Source: Neokomagataea thailandica NBRC 106555
GTDB lineage: Bacteria; Pseudomonadota; Alphaproteobacteria; Acetobacterales; Acetobacteraceae
Direction of reading: 5' to 3'
Assembly: GCF_001598495.1 (NCBI RefSeq)
Contig: NZ_BCZB01000011.1
Location: forward strand, 1 to 57,392
DNA: 57,392 bases
The position numbers and the translations under genes are program-made. Position 1 is the stretch's first letter; each line of letters opens with the position of its first letter. Shown piece after piece: positions 48,273 to 57,139 of this stretch. The notes beneath the pieces were generated by a model. The model was given only the letters and a program-made list of their open reading frames with translations, was not told the origin of the DNA and ran no database searches.

Positions 48273-49268
48273 TTAGCAATGTGGCGGTAGGTAGGTGAGA
48301 TACTGGGCCTCGGATGGGAGGTCCATTTCGGCGCGGCGTGCGTCGAGTGTTTTTGGGTTTTGGGCGCCGGCATCGAGTGAATAAGGGGCGTAATGGTGAT
48401 TTTGGCAGGAGAGTTGAGAGCCGTAATGCTGCTTTCCCGTGATGGCGAGCATGACGCGGTCATACATCAGAGCGTAGTCGGGTTTGGATGATTTTCCGGC
48501 TTTGGCTAAGGGTTCGATTTGCCGCAATGCCATGACTTGAAGGGCGGGGTCATCATCGGCGTGTTGGATAAATAACCACAATGCCTTAGCGGTATGCGGG
48601 CCTTCTTTGAGAATACCGCTCCAGCCTTTTGTTTCGAGAACGTGTCGTGCCCAGAGTGTATTGTCCCGGTCAATAATGCGGAGTGTTAGAGAGAGTCTAC
48701 CCATGAGGGCTTTTCTGCTGTCAGGGTCGACGCCAGAGAGTTCTTGAAAATTGTTAAGCGTTGGGGCGCGCCACGCTTGATCTGGGATAACGCGGCGGGC
48801 GGTTTGGTCGATGATATCGTCAGATGGGTGGAGAATATTGGTGGCGTTAACGGATGCATCTATGGCCATTTTATAGGCTTGGAAATAAGGGAGGCTGTGC
48901 TGATAGGCTGTTTGAAACTGCTCCCATGTTTTAAAATTTTTGATATTATATTGTACAGTGTCCAGTTGGCCGCAAATATGGTCTTGGTAGGCTTCTTTTT
49001 CGAGGTGGGTGGAAACACCGATCTTTTTAAGGGCGGATTCTTCAGCGCTTGTTGCGTCTTGTGAGCATTGTTTGAGGTAGTTTGTGATGCTGCTCCAATT
49101 TTTTATTTGTTCAGGCGTGGCGCCGGGGAAAGCGCCGCGGGCGAAGCTGTAATCGCCCGTATCTAATGTGCCATTTTTAATGAAGGGCGCAATGCTTGGT
49201 GGTGGTGGGGCGGCGGCGCAGAGGAAAATGGTGAGAGAGGATAAAAGAAGTGCTTTATATTTTGGCAT
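48273..49268 (-). CDS. Secreted DUF6624-like protein
   Basis: A 331-residue protein with a signal peptide (MPKYKALLLSSLTIFLCAAA, then a run of prolines). The C-terminal half has the pattern of DUF6624: ALWLFIQHADDDPALQ, ALMYDRVMLAITGKQHYGSQ and LDARRAEMDLPSEAQYL. No enzymatic function is known for this domain. Cys residues (CSQD, CGQL, SCQN and the final Cys) could form disulfides. The gene is AT-richer than the chromosome average and faces the lyase gene. The gap to the glycosyltransferase upstream is 46 bases. Confidence 0.7.
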   Translation of the reverse strand: MPKYKALLLSSLTIFLCAAAPPPPSIAPFIKNGTLDTGDYSFARGAFPGATPEQIKNWSSITNYLKQCSQDATSAEESALKKIGVSTHLEKEAYQDHICGQLDTVQYNIKNFKTWEQFQTAYQHSLPYFQAYKMAIDASVNATNILHPSDDIIDQTARRVIPDQAWRAPTLNNFQELSGVDPDSRKALMGRLSLTLRIIDRDNTLWARHVLETKGWSGILKEGPHTAKALWLFIQHADDDPALQVMALRQIEPLAKAGKSSKPDYALMYDRVMLAITGKQHYGSQLSCQNHHYAPYSLDAGAQNPKTLDARRAEMDLPSEAQYLTYLPPHC

Positions 49269-49314
49269 TATCGAATCTCTTTCGATATGTTTTATTTATG
49301 AAACTATAAGTGCA

Positions 49315-50928
49315 TTATACTATGATGCTGGCAACGCCTTCATGAACAGCACGGGTTAGTAATTGAGCGACACGCTCTACAACATCCCCCCATTCTTGAA
49401 ATGTGGTTTGCCGGACAATGCGCATATTGGGGTACCACGGGCTGTCTTCACGGTTTTGCAGCCAGCGCCAGCAATTTGTGGTGCGGTCCATCATAATGAC
49501 GGGTTTGCCTATGGCGCCTGCCAGATGCACCATGGATGTATCGACCGATACCACAATATCTAAGGCAGAGATGAGGGCTGCCGTGTCATCCATGTCAAAG
49601 CATTGAGGCATGTAATTGGTAATGTGTCCGGGAAAGTCAGGGAGTTGGTGGGCCGGTTCATCTTTTTGGAGGGAGTAGAAGGACATTCCGTCTAAAGCAG
49701 CAAGGGGGTTGAGTGCCTTGAGGGGCATGGAGCGCTTGCGGTCCAGCATGTAAGCGATGGAATTTTCACTGCGTACGCCGCCGCCCCAGACGAGGCCAAC
49801 TTTGAGTTTGGTATCGTGTTGTAGAATTTTTTGCCATTGGGCGGCTTTATGGGAGTGTGTGGTGAGGTACGGAACAGGTGCTCCCATAGCGTCTGGGGTG
49901 GCTGAAAAGGCGCGCGGTAAGCTGATAAAAGGACAGTGATAGTCGTAATCCGGGGTGTCACCACCGACTTGCACCGTGTCTATGCCATCAATGCGGTTGC
50001 ACAAGGAGGCGAGTGTGTGTGGCCCCCAGATATGGACGCGCGCACCTGTGCGGATAAGCGGAGGGATATAGCGTAAATACATGAGTGTATCGCCTAATCC
50101 CTCTTCCTGTGTGATGAGAATGCGCTTGCCCCGTAGGTCTAGGTTGGGGGTGATGCTGGGGAGGAGGCGGCTGCGGGGGAGGCTGGTGTGACCGGGAAGG
50201 CCAAAGCGCCATTCATGCTCTGCCCAGCCTTGGGCCATACGCCCCGCTTTGAGCATGGTAATTGAGTGGTTGAGGCGTAGGGCGGGTTCATGGGGGGCGA
50301 GGGTGATAGCACGGCGATAAACATTAGCAGCTTCGTCTAATTGGCCGATATTGGTCAAAGTACAGGCGAGGTTACAGAGTGGGGTCCATTGGTCGGGCGC
50401 GCGTTCATGTAATGTTTGAAGAATGGCTAAGGATTCATCAAATCGTCCTGCTTCAGAATACACCATAGCTAAAGTATTGAGGGTATTATCGTTATTGGGA
50501 CGGCGTCTTAAACTTTCTTTTAAAAGGTGTTCGGCTTCGGTGAGGCGGTTGAGTTCTGTGAGAACTGTTGCTTTCGCCTCTAGGAGCCGGATGTCTTCAG
50601 GGGTTTGCTCTATTGCGGCATCAATAAGGAGGAGTAATTCCGGGCGAAGGCGCTGGCTTATGGCTTGTGGCAGGAATTGTGCAATGGGGTGAGGCCCAAC
50701 GGTTGGAGCTGCGCGTATGAAGGCCTGTGCTGCGGGGGCGTATTGGCCCATGAGGAAGAGGGCGTGGCCGTTTAGAGTATGGGTTTCGGTTGTATGGGGT
50801 AGGGTTTGAAGGAGTGCGCGCGCTTGGCTCGGGTTGCGGGCTGAGAGGGCGGCATGACATTGGGTGATGAGCGTGGCGGTATCATCATTTTGCGGGGTAG
50901 TAGTCGTAGATGAATGGGGATCTATCAT
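49315..50928 (-). CDS. TPR-containing glycosyltransferase (GT9-like)
   Basis: A 537-residue cytoplasmic protein. TPR repeats fill about residues 15-235 (for example NTLAMVYSEAGRFDESLAIL and NLACTLTNIGQLDEAANVYRRAI). The C-terminal half (about 265-530) has a heptosyltransferase-like layout: ITQEEGLGDTLMYLRYIPPL, VGLVWGGG and SVDTSMVHLAGAIGKPV. This fusion is common in alphaproteobacteria and probably glycosylates proteins or surface polymers. The acceptor is unknown. It follows the lone receiver gene by 11 bases, suggesting co-expression. Confidence 0.85.
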   Translation of the reverse strand: MIDPHSSTTTTPQNDDTATLITQCHAALSARNPSQARALLQTLPHTTETHTLNGHALFLMGQYAPAAQAFIRAAPTVGPHPIAQFLPQAISQRLRPELLLLIDAAIEQTPEDIRLLEAKATVLTELNRLTEAEHLLKESLRRRPNNDNTLNTLAMVYSEAGRFDESLAILQTLHERAPDQWTPLCNLACTLTNIGQLDEAANVYRRAITLAPHEPALRLNHSITMLKAGRMAQGWAEHEWRFGLPGHTSLPRSRLLPSITPNLDLRGKRILITQEEGLGDTLMYLRYIPPLIRTGARVHIWGPHTLASLCNRIDGIDTVQVGGDTPDYDYHCPFISLPRAFSATPDAMGAPVPYLTTHSHKAAQWQKILQHDTKLKVGLVWGGGVRSENSIAYMLDRKRSMPLKALNPLAALDGMSFYSLQKDEPAHQLPDFPGHITNYMPQCFDMDDTAALISALDIVVSVDTSMVHLAGAIGKPVIMMDRTTNCWRWLQNREDSPWYPNMRIVRQTTFQEWGDVVERVAQLLTRAVHEGVASIIV

Positions 50929-50939
50929 GCAGGTACCGC

Positions 50940-51305
50940 TTAGGAGGAAGGGGCTGTTAGCGCGTTTATCGCGTTGAGCACATCCTCTAAAGCGTAAGGT
51001 TTGGTAATGTGTTGTGCAAGTGTTGAAGAAGTATGTGGTAGGTTCTTCTTGCCGCTTATATACACAACGGGAAGGCGTGGCTGTTTCTTATGTGCGGCTT
51101 TTACAACGTCTAGTCCGTTGCTTCCTGCGAGATAATAGTCGGTAATCAGAACATCGAACGTGGGGCCATCTTTTAAGATGGCCTCCACGTCTGCAAGGCT
51201 AGAGGCTTCATGCGTAATGAAGTCTTCACCTTGCAGGTACTCTGTTAGGCAGAGTCGTATAATAAAGTCGTCCTCGACGACGAGTGCCGTGCGAGAAGCG
51301 GTCAT
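50940..51305 (-). CDS. Single-domain response regulator (receiver only)
   Basis: A 121-residue CheY-like receiver without output domain. The acidic pair is Asp12-Asp13 (VVEDD), the phosphoacceptor Asp56 (LITDYYLAG), the Ser/Thr in YISG and Lys102 in ITKPY, so unlike the CtrA homologue in this window it should be phosphorylatable. No kinase is nearby. It starts 4 bases after the upstream SDR stop and leads directly into the glycosyltransferase gene, so the three are likely one transcript. Confidence 0.87.
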   Translation of the reverse strand: MTASRTALVVEDDFIIRLCLTEYLQGEDFITHEASSLADVEAILKDGPTFDVLITDYYLAGSNGLDVVKAAHKKQPRLPVVYISGKKNLPHTSSTLAQHITKPYALEDVLNAINALTAPSS

Positions 51306-51309
51306 GACC

Positions 51310-52110
51310 TTACGAAGACCAGTTCTTTTCGAAGTCACCGAACAATGTCAGGCCACCATCAACGAAGAGTGTTTGGCCTGTGATGTAGGTGCTGTCTTCG
51401 GCTGCCAAGAAGGTGATTGCGTCTGCGATTTCGCGGCTTTCACCGGGGCGCTTCATCGGGATATGTGATGAAACGTTCTTGTACTGCTCTGGGTCGTTGA
51501 TCCAAGACATGTTGATTGGGGTGACGATCGCGCCAGGAGCAACGGCGTTTACGCGGATACCGCGGCTTGCATATTCGAGCGCCAGCGTGCGGACGATGTT
51601 GTCCACTGCGCCCTTGGATGCAGAGTAGCCGAGATAATGTGGTTTTGGAATGATTTGGTGAACGGAAGAGTTCACGATGATCACGCCATTGATGCCGTTC
51701 TCGAGCCAGTACTTAATGGCTTCACGGCATGGCAGCATCACACCAGTGACGTTGACGGCCATGACGCCTTCAAAGTCTTCCAGTTTGATGTCTTCTGAGG
51801 GAGACGCGATCTGGTAACCTGCGTTACAGACCAAAACGTCAAGGCCGCCCATGGTTTCGATGCTTTCTTGCATCAGGCGTTTAACGTCTGCTTCCTTGGA
51901 GATATCGCCTGTGGCGATGGCATGGTCGCCGACGGCTGCTTTCGGCAGTTTATCACGGACAGCAATGAGCTTGTCTTCTTTGCGGCCGTTCAGGGCGACT
52001 TGTGCGCCTTCTTCAGCAAAGCGTCGGGCGGTTGCTTCACCGATACCCTGAGATGCACCTGTGACAAGGACTTTCTTGCCGGCGAAACGATCTTTGTAAG
52101 GGGCGGGCAT
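51310..52110 (-). CDS. SDR-family glucose 1-dehydrogenase-like oxidoreductase
   Basis: Classical short-chain dehydrogenase of 266 residues. It has the cofactor loop TGASQGIG (17-24), NAG at about 95-97 and the catalytic Ser, Tyr and Lys in NSSVHQIIPKPHYLGYSASKG. The C-terminal GQTLFVDGGL is also typical. The active-site surroundings resemble the cytosolic NADP-dependent glucose dehydrogenase of Gluconobacter, which oxidises glucose to gluconate; the substrate is inferred. AGGAGAGG upstream of the ATG is a strong ribosome site. Confidence 0.85.
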   Translation of the reverse strand: MPAPYKDRFAGKKVLVTGASQGIGEATARRFAEEGAQVALNGRKEDKLIAVRDKLPKAAVGDHAIATGDISKEADVKRLMQESIETMGGLDVLVCNAGYQIASPSEDIKLEDFEGVMAVNVTGVMLPCREAIKYWLENGINGVIIVNSSVHQIIPKPHYLGYSASKGAVDNIVRTLALEYASRGIRVNAVAPGAIVTPINMSWINDPEQYKNVSSHIPMKRPGESREIADAITFLAAEDSTYITGQTLFVDGGLTLFGDFEKNWSS

Positions 52111-52274
52111 GATCTACTCACCTCTCCTTCAGCGTGGTTGATGTCCAAAACGGAGCGAAACCGTGACGGCATGTACGGTCAACGCAACATCTGCGAACAG
52201 GATGCTATGAAAACCGTACTTCCCGTGAATTTCAACCGGCTTAGGTCATTTTTACGCCTGAGGGGGGAAAGAAA

Positions 52275-52862
52275 TCAGGCTGCCTTCATGGTTTTATTCA
52301 GCTCATCGAGCACGGAGGCGGGGTCTTTGTTCTCAAGAACCGCGACTTCTGCGACGAAGCGCTCTTGAGCGGCCTCAAACAATTTGCGCTCGGAGAAGCT
52401 GCCGTCAAGGCTATCAACATTGCGGCGCAGGTCACGCAGCACTTCAGCGATCTGGATGAGATCACCGGAGTTGATCTTCTCTTGGTAAGCAACGGCGCGG
52501 CGGGCCCACATGCCTTTGCTGACATGCGGCTTACCCTTGATGACCGTCATGGCTTTTTCAACAATGTCCCGCGTGACGATTTTGCGCAGGCCTGCTTTGC
52601 GGGCTTTTGCAAGCGGGATGCGCAGCGTCATCTGGTTGCCGGGGAAGGAGATCTGAATCATCTCAATTGCGGTATCCGCAACTTCGACCGTGCCGATCTT
52701 ATCGACACGTCCTACGCCGTGAGCAGCGTAAACGATAGAGTCACCTTCCTGAAACGGGTCAGAAACCTGTTCCGGGTCGGACTGGCGAGCGGTGTTCTCG
52801 GCAGCGGCACGTGCCATTTCGTCGGTCATGCCGCCCTTTTGGGGGGTCTTGAACGTATTCAT
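52275..52862 (-). CDS. carD: CarD-family transcriptional regulator
   Basis: RNA-polymerase-binding factor of 195 residues. The N-terminal Tudor-like RNA polymerase interaction domain (about 37-95) starts with FQEGDSIVYAAHGVGRV. A helical DNA-contacting domain (about 100-185) follows, with the Trp-containing KGMWARRAVAYQEKINSGD. CarD stabilises open promoter complexes, notably at rRNA promoters. The start is the ATG at 52862 with only a weak ribosome site; an in-frame ATG at 52829 is possible and would drop the unconserved first 11 residues. Confidence 0.93.
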   Translation of the reverse strand: MNTFKTPQKGGMTDEMARAAAENTARQSDPEQVSDPFQEGDSIVYAAHGVGRVDKIGTVEVADTAIEMIQISFPGNQMTLRIPLAKARKAGLRKIVTRDIVEKAMTVIKGKPHVSKGMWARRAVAYQEKINSGDLIQIAEVLRDLRRNVDSLDGSFSERKLFEAAQERFVAEVAVLENKDPASVLDELNKTMKAA

Positions 52863-52916
52863 AAGGCAAGCCTATAGCAGAAAAACCCTCTTTTGTCGCG
52901 GTTTTTCGGTGAGGGG

Positions 52917-53792
52917 TCAGGGTTGAACCCCATGATGTATGGTGAAGGGGGGGGCGGGTTGTTCTCCAATGGGCTGTAGGAGGTCCCGTTCAATGGTGCG
53001 CGCCATGGTGGCCATGGGGAGAGCGTGGACTGATGTATCGAACGGTTCTTGTAAATCGCGGCCGCTTCGGTCGAGCATTTGGAAGAGAACGCCGATAATG
53101 CTGGAGCCTAATGGCGTGATCCAGCCGAGGGTTTGGACGGCGGAGAGTGGTAGGACAATGCAAAAGAGATGTGTCGCGATTTCGGGCAGAAGAGAATACT
53201 GTACGGGTAAGGGGGTATTGCGGATACGCTCTAGTCCGCCTTGTGCGTTTGCGATGTCAGACAAGATACGGTCAATGGTACCGTGAACAGCGCCATCGAT
53301 GTCTTGTTTAAGGACTTCATCGCGTACGCCAAGGCCAATGTAATATAAGAGGGCATTGGGAGCATTGGTGCAGGATAAGACCGGAGCTTTCATGTGCTCA
53401 GGCATTAGGCGGGCCACATCTTCACCCGTTGGCTCCCCTCTGAGAGCGGCACGGAGTACATGGGGATAAGCAGCCATAGCGCGGGCGAGGTCAGGGCGGC
53501 CGCCGAGGAGAGAGGCTGTTTCACGCCCGAAGGAGCGGCAGTTATTGGTGATAGCGCCCCAGAGAGTTCGCCCTTCCCACCAACGCGCATACGCGGCGTT
53601 ATTACGAATGCCGAGAAAAATTGCGAGGGCTGAGCCCATGAGGGAAATGGGAAGGGTGGGCTGTTCCATCCAGTCCTGATGGTACACTTGGAACAGGATA
53701 ACGACCACTAAGTCCCATAATGCGAGGATGATAAGGGGTGGTAGTGTTTCTTTGAAAAGTTGGATCAAGCCGTAGCGACGCTGAACAATCAT
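52917..53792 (-). CDS. Bestrophin-family (YneE/UPF0187) membrane protein
   Basis: Inner-membrane protein of 291 residues with hydrophobic segments near 15-40, 50-68 and 205-245. The family-specific blocks are LGIRNNAAYARWWEGRTLWGAITNNCR-type sequence (about 58-84), and ATHLFCIVLPLSAVQTLGW followed by MLDRSGRDLQEPFD. Bacterial bestrophin homologues form pentameric ion channels (the Klebsiella protein conducts cations). I start at the ATG at 53792 with GGAGGGG 6 bases upstream. It diverges from the formaldehyde operon. Confidence 0.9.
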   Translation of the reverse strand: MIVQRRYGLIQLFKETLPPLIILALWDLVVVILFQVYHQDWMEQPTLPISLMGSALAIFLGIRNNAAYARWWEGRTLWGAITNNCRSFGRETASLLGGRPDLARAMAAYPHVLRAALRGEPTGEDVARLMPEHMKAPVLSCTNAPNALLYYIGLGVRDEVLKQDIDGAVHGTIDRILSDIANAQGGLERIRNTPLPVQYSLLPEIATHLFCIVLPLSAVQTLGWITPLGSSIIGVLFQMLDRSGRDLQEPFDTSVHALPMATMARTIERDLLQPIGEQPAPPFTIHHGVQP

Positions 53793-53898
53793 AAGACCCC
53801 TCCTCAAGGGTGGTATTATGGTGTGTATGTTATCGGAAGAACGGAATGTTTGGCTAACAGCAAAGTTTTGCTGAGCTGTATAAAAGGGTGACAGGATT

Positions 53899-55014
53899 AT
53901 GGACGTAACGGCAGCAATCGCTCTGAAAGCTGGGCAACCGCTTGAGGTTGATACCGTACAACTGGAAGGCCCACGTGAAGGGGAAGTCCTCGTTGAAATT
54001 AAAGCGACGGGACTATGCCATACGGATAAGTATACGCTTTCTGGTCAGGACCCAGAAGGGCTGTTTCCTGCCATTTTAGGCCATGAAGGTGCGGGAATTG
54101 TGCGTGAGGTTGGGGCCGGCGTGAAGCACCTCAAGCCCGGTGATCATGTGATCCCGCTTTACACGCCAGAATGCCGTGAGTGTAAGTCCTGCCTGTCACA
54201 GAAGACTAATCTTTGCACCTCTATCCGGGCGACGCAGGGTAAGGGGCTGATGCCGGACGGGACATCACGTTTTTCTTACCGCGGTCAGCCCGTACTGCAT
54301 TACATGGGGTGCTCTACCTTCGCGAATTATACCGTTCTGCCGGAAATCGCTTTGGCGAAGATTCGTCCCGACGCACCGTTTGATAAGGTTTGCTATATTG
54401 GGTGCGGTGTTACCACGGGTATCGGCGCTGTTTTGTTTACGGCGCAGGTTGAAGCGGGCGCGACGGTGGTTGTGTTTGGCTTGGGTGGTATTGGGCTGAA
54501 TGTCATTCAAGGTGCCAAGATGGTTGGTGCAGGCCGGATCATCGGGGTCGATTTGAACCCAGAGCGTGCGGCGATTGCTCGTCAGTTCGGCATGACGGAT
54601 TTTGTGAACCCGAAAGACCTTGGGCCAAATGGTGATCTTGTTGGGCATATTATTGAACTGACTGGTGGTGGCGCAGATTACACCTTTGAGTGCGTGGGGA
54701 ATGTGACCCTGATGCGCCAGGCACTGGAATGCGCGCATCGTGGCTGGGGTGTATCTTGTGTCATTGGTGTGGCTGGGGCAGGCCAAGAGATTAGTACGCG
54801 TCCTTTCCAGTTGGTGACGGGGCGGCGTTGGATTGGTTCAGCTTTTGGTGGCGCGCGTGGGCGTACGGATGTGCCGAAGATTGTGGATTGGTACATGGAT
54901 GGCCGCATTAATATCGATAGTCTGATCACTCATAAGCTGCCGATCGAGCGGATTAATGAAGGCTTTGATATGATGGCACGTGGTGAGAGTATTCGTACCG
55001 TTGTTGAATTCTGA
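53899..55014 (+). CDS. adhC: S-(hydroxymethyl)glutathione dehydrogenase (class III alcohol dehydrogenase)
   Basis: Zinc enzyme of 371 residues that oxidises the formaldehyde-glutathione adduct to S-formylglutathione with NAD. Catalytic zinc ligands are Cys40, His62 and Cys169 (IGCGVTTG). The structural zinc is held by Cys92, Cys95, Cys98 and Cys106 (ECRECKSCLSQKTNLC). The NAD fold shows VVFGLGGIGLN. GDHVIPLYTPEC and GWGVSCVIGVAGAG are typical of class III. The next gene encodes the enzyme for the following step. Confidence 0.96.
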   Translation: MDVTAAIALKAGQPLEVDTVQLEGPREGEVLVEIKATGLCHTDKYTLSGQDPEGLFPAILGHEGAGIVREVGAGVKHLKPGDHVIPLYTPECRECKSCLSQKTNLCTSIRATQGKGLMPDGTSRFSYRGQPVLHYMGCSTFANYTVLPEIALAKIRPDAPFDKVCYIGCGVTTGIGAVLFTAQVEAGATVVVFGLGGIGLNVIQGAKMVGAGRIIGVDLNPERAAIARQFGMTDFVNPKDLGPNGDLVGHIIELTGGGADYTFECVGNVTLMRQALECAHRGWGVSCVIGVAGAGQEISTRPFQLVTGRRWIGSAFGGARGRTDVPKIVDWYMDGRINIDSLITHKLPIERINEGFDMMARGESIRTVVEF

Positions 55015-55029
55015 TTGGCGGAGGCTGTC

Positions 55030-55887
55030 ATGACCGCGATCTCAACGGTTGAGACATTAAAGCAGCAGAGCTGTTGTGGTGGGTCCGTTCGGCTTTTACG
55101 CCATGCGTCTTCTGCGCTGGGGGTGCCGGCGCAGTTTGCGGTGTTTTTGCCGAAGGAAGCGCTGGAAGGACAGCATGTGCCTGTGGTGCATGTATTGGCA
55201 GGTTTGACCTGTAATCATGAGACATTTTTGATCAAAGCGAATGCTGTGCGTTTTGCCGCGCAGCATGGCTTTGCTCTGGTTGCGCCAGACACGTCACCGC
55301 GTGGTGCGAATGTGCCGGGAGAGGATGAGCGCTATGATCTGGGGACAGGGGCTGGCTTTTATCTGAATGCTACGCAGGAACCGTGGCGGCGACACTACCA
55401 GATGGCGGCTTATGTGGGGGAAGAGCTTCCTGCTGTGACGGAGGCACTTTTTCACTTTGATGGTGAGCGCCGTGGGATTGTGGGGCATTCTATGGGGGGG
55501 ATGGGCGCGCTGGTTCAGGCGCTAACATTCCCTGAGCGTTGGAAAACGGTTTCTGCTTTTGCACCGATTGCGCAGCCGAGCGTGATACCGTGGGGCGAGC
55601 AGGCTTTTACGGCGTATTTGGGTGAAGATCGTGCACAATGGCGCGCTTATGATCCATGCGCTTTGCTTGATGCAGGGCAGTGCCACCCGGGTACGGTTTT
55701 GGTGGATCAGGGTTTGCAAGATGAGTTCTTGGACATTTTAAAGCCCGATGCTTTGGAGCAAGCTGCAAAGCGCGCGGGTCAGAGCCTAGTGCTTCGGAGG
55801 CATGATGCGTATGACCATTCCTATTGGTTCATACAAAGCATGATTGAAGACCATATGGTACATCATGCGCGGGGGCTTTTAGGATGA
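55030..55887 (+). CDS. fghA: S-formylglutathione hydrolase
   Basis: Serine esterase of 285 residues that splits S-formylglutathione into formate and glutathione, completing glutathione-dependent formaldehyde removal. The nucleophile elbow is GHSMGGMGAL near 149-158. The Asp (DQGLQDEFL) and His (DHSYWF) of the triad follow, and LAGLTCNHETF and DTSPRG are family marks. I use the ATG at 55030, with GGAGG just before it. The 3' end overlaps the next gene by ATGA. Confidence 0.95.
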   Translation: MTAISTVETLKQQSCCGGSVRLLRHASSALGVPAQFAVFLPKEALEGQHVPVVHVLAGLTCNHETFLIKANAVRFAAQHGFALVAPDTSPRGANVPGEDERYDLGTGAGFYLNATQEPWRRHYQMAAYVGEELPAVTEALFHFDGERRGIVGHSMGGMGALVQALTFPERWKTVSAFAPIAQPSVIPWGEQAFTAYLGEDRAQWRAYDPCALLDAGQCHPGTVLVDQGLQDEFLDILKPDALEQAAKRAGQSLVLRRHDAYDHSYWFIQSMIEDHMVHHARGLLG

Positions 55888-56657
55888 AATGGTTCGTTTA
55901 TGCAGCTCTGCTGTTTCTGGCGGGGTGTGTTGGGCAAAATACAGTGCCGAAAGAGGCATCTTTGACACCCCATGAACATGGTGATTTTCGGCATGATACT
56001 TTAGCGCTGACATGGCAGCCGGGTTTTTGCTTGCCAGACAAGCCGGGGCATAATTGCCTTGCGGATCAACCGCGTACGCCGTTGATTGGTCTGCATGGTT
56101 TGTGGGCGTCTGAGCCGTCCTCTTTAGAGGCGCAGGGTATTCCTGTTCAGAAATGGTGGATGCAGGGCTGTGGATTACTGGGTGAGGCCGATGGTGCGTT
56201 GACGCTTCGTCCTGAAACGGCAGCCGATTTGGCGGCTGTTATGCCGCATTTTGAGCACCCGTTAGTCGTGCATGAATATACGAAGCATGTGCAGTGTTTT
56301 GGTTATCCTGCGGATGATTTTTTTGTGACGGCGATGTCGCTACGTACGCGTTTTGAGGCGTCTGCCGTTGGGCGTTATGTGACGTCTTTGGCGGGCTCAA
56401 AAGTGCAGAGAGATGATGTTCTGGCGCAAATTCAGCGTCTCTCGGGCGTGACGGCCGAGCGCGGTTTGCAGTTTCAGTGCAGCAAGCGGGCGGATGGTAC
56501 AGCCGTATTGAGCCAGATATGGATGACGTTGAACCCGCAGAAGCTGGATGCTTTTCCGCAGTCGGGGTCTTTTATGTCATCACCTTTTGACCAGAATTCG
56601 TGTCCTGCCAGTTTTATCGTGCCGAGTTGGTCTATGGTGCCAGAGGCTGTGCGTTAA
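55884..56657 (+). CDS. Lipoprotein ribonuclease T2
   Basis: RNase T2/RNase I-type nuclease of 257 residues, cutting single-stranded RNA. Both active-site blocks are present: LIGLHGLWASE (first catalytic His at 71) and VVHEYTKHVQC (His/Glu/Lys/His, about 128-138). The signal ends in FLAGC with Cys15, so the enzyme is probably a lipoprotein, unlike soluble E. coli RNase I. Cysteines at about 49, 58 and 96 could form disulfides. It overlaps fghA by 4 bases, so it is translated from the formaldehyde operon. Confidence 0.88.
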   Translation: MKWFVYAALLFLAGCVGQNTVPKEASLTPHEHGDFRHDTLALTWQPGFCLPDKPGHNCLADQPRTPLIGLHGLWASEPSSLEAQGIPVQKWWMQGCGLLGEADGALTLRPETAADLAAVMPHFEHPLVVHEYTKHVQCFGYPADDFFVTAMSLRTRFEASAVGRYVTSLAGSKVQRDDVLAQIQRLSGVTAERGLQFQCSKRADGTAVLSQIWMTLNPQKLDAFPQSGSFMSSPFDQNSCPASFIVPSWSMVPEAVR

Positions 56658-56752
56658 CGAAAATTAAAAAACACATTCGACTTTAGTTGGTACAATTTTG
56701 ACCTATTCCCTTTGTGTAGAGGGGAAGTTGTTGTTGGAAAGAGTAGAAAACG

Positions 56753-57133
56753 ATGTTGAAAAAAATTGCTTTAATCGGGGCCACGGTTTTGACATTGGCG
56801 ATAGCACCTGCTGTGCAAGCTCATGCAAAACTTCTTTCGGAAACGCCGGCGATGAATGCCAGTGGAGCCGCGCCCGTGAACATTACGCTCAATTTTTCTG
56901 AAAAATTGGCTCCTGCCTTTTCACGTGTGACGCTGAAAATGGTGTCCATGCCGGGTATGGATATGCCGACGCCGCAAGACGTGCCGGTGAAGAGCAGTGT
57001 TTCTGCCGATGGTAAATCTTTGGTGGCGGTCCCGGCGGAGGCATTGAGCGCGGGCAAGTATGTTGTAGAATATCGTGCCGTTTCGGCAGATACGCACCGC
57101 GTTAAAGGTGATTATCTGTTTACAGTTCAGTGA
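56753..57133 (+). CDS. copC: CopC-family copper-binding periplasmic protein
   Basis: A 126-residue protein with a signal peptide (cut after VQA), so that the mature chain begins His-Ala-Lys-Leu. The N-terminal His, together with Asp and His in the late SADTHRVKG motif, would form the Cu(II) site. The Met-rich loop MVSMPGMDMPTP could bind Cu(I). The beta-barrel core (NITLNFSEKL, GKYVVEYRAVS) is typical. It lies 6 bases before a copD-like gene, the usual copper uptake/resistance pair. Confidence 0.92.
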   Translation: MLKKIALIGATVLTLAIAPAVQAHAKLLSETPAMNASGAAPVNITLNFSEKLAPAFSRVTLKMVSMPGMDMPTPQDVPVKSSVSADGKSLVAVPAEALSAGKYVVEYRAVSADTHRVKGDYLFTVQ

Positions 57134-57139
57134 TCTGAC

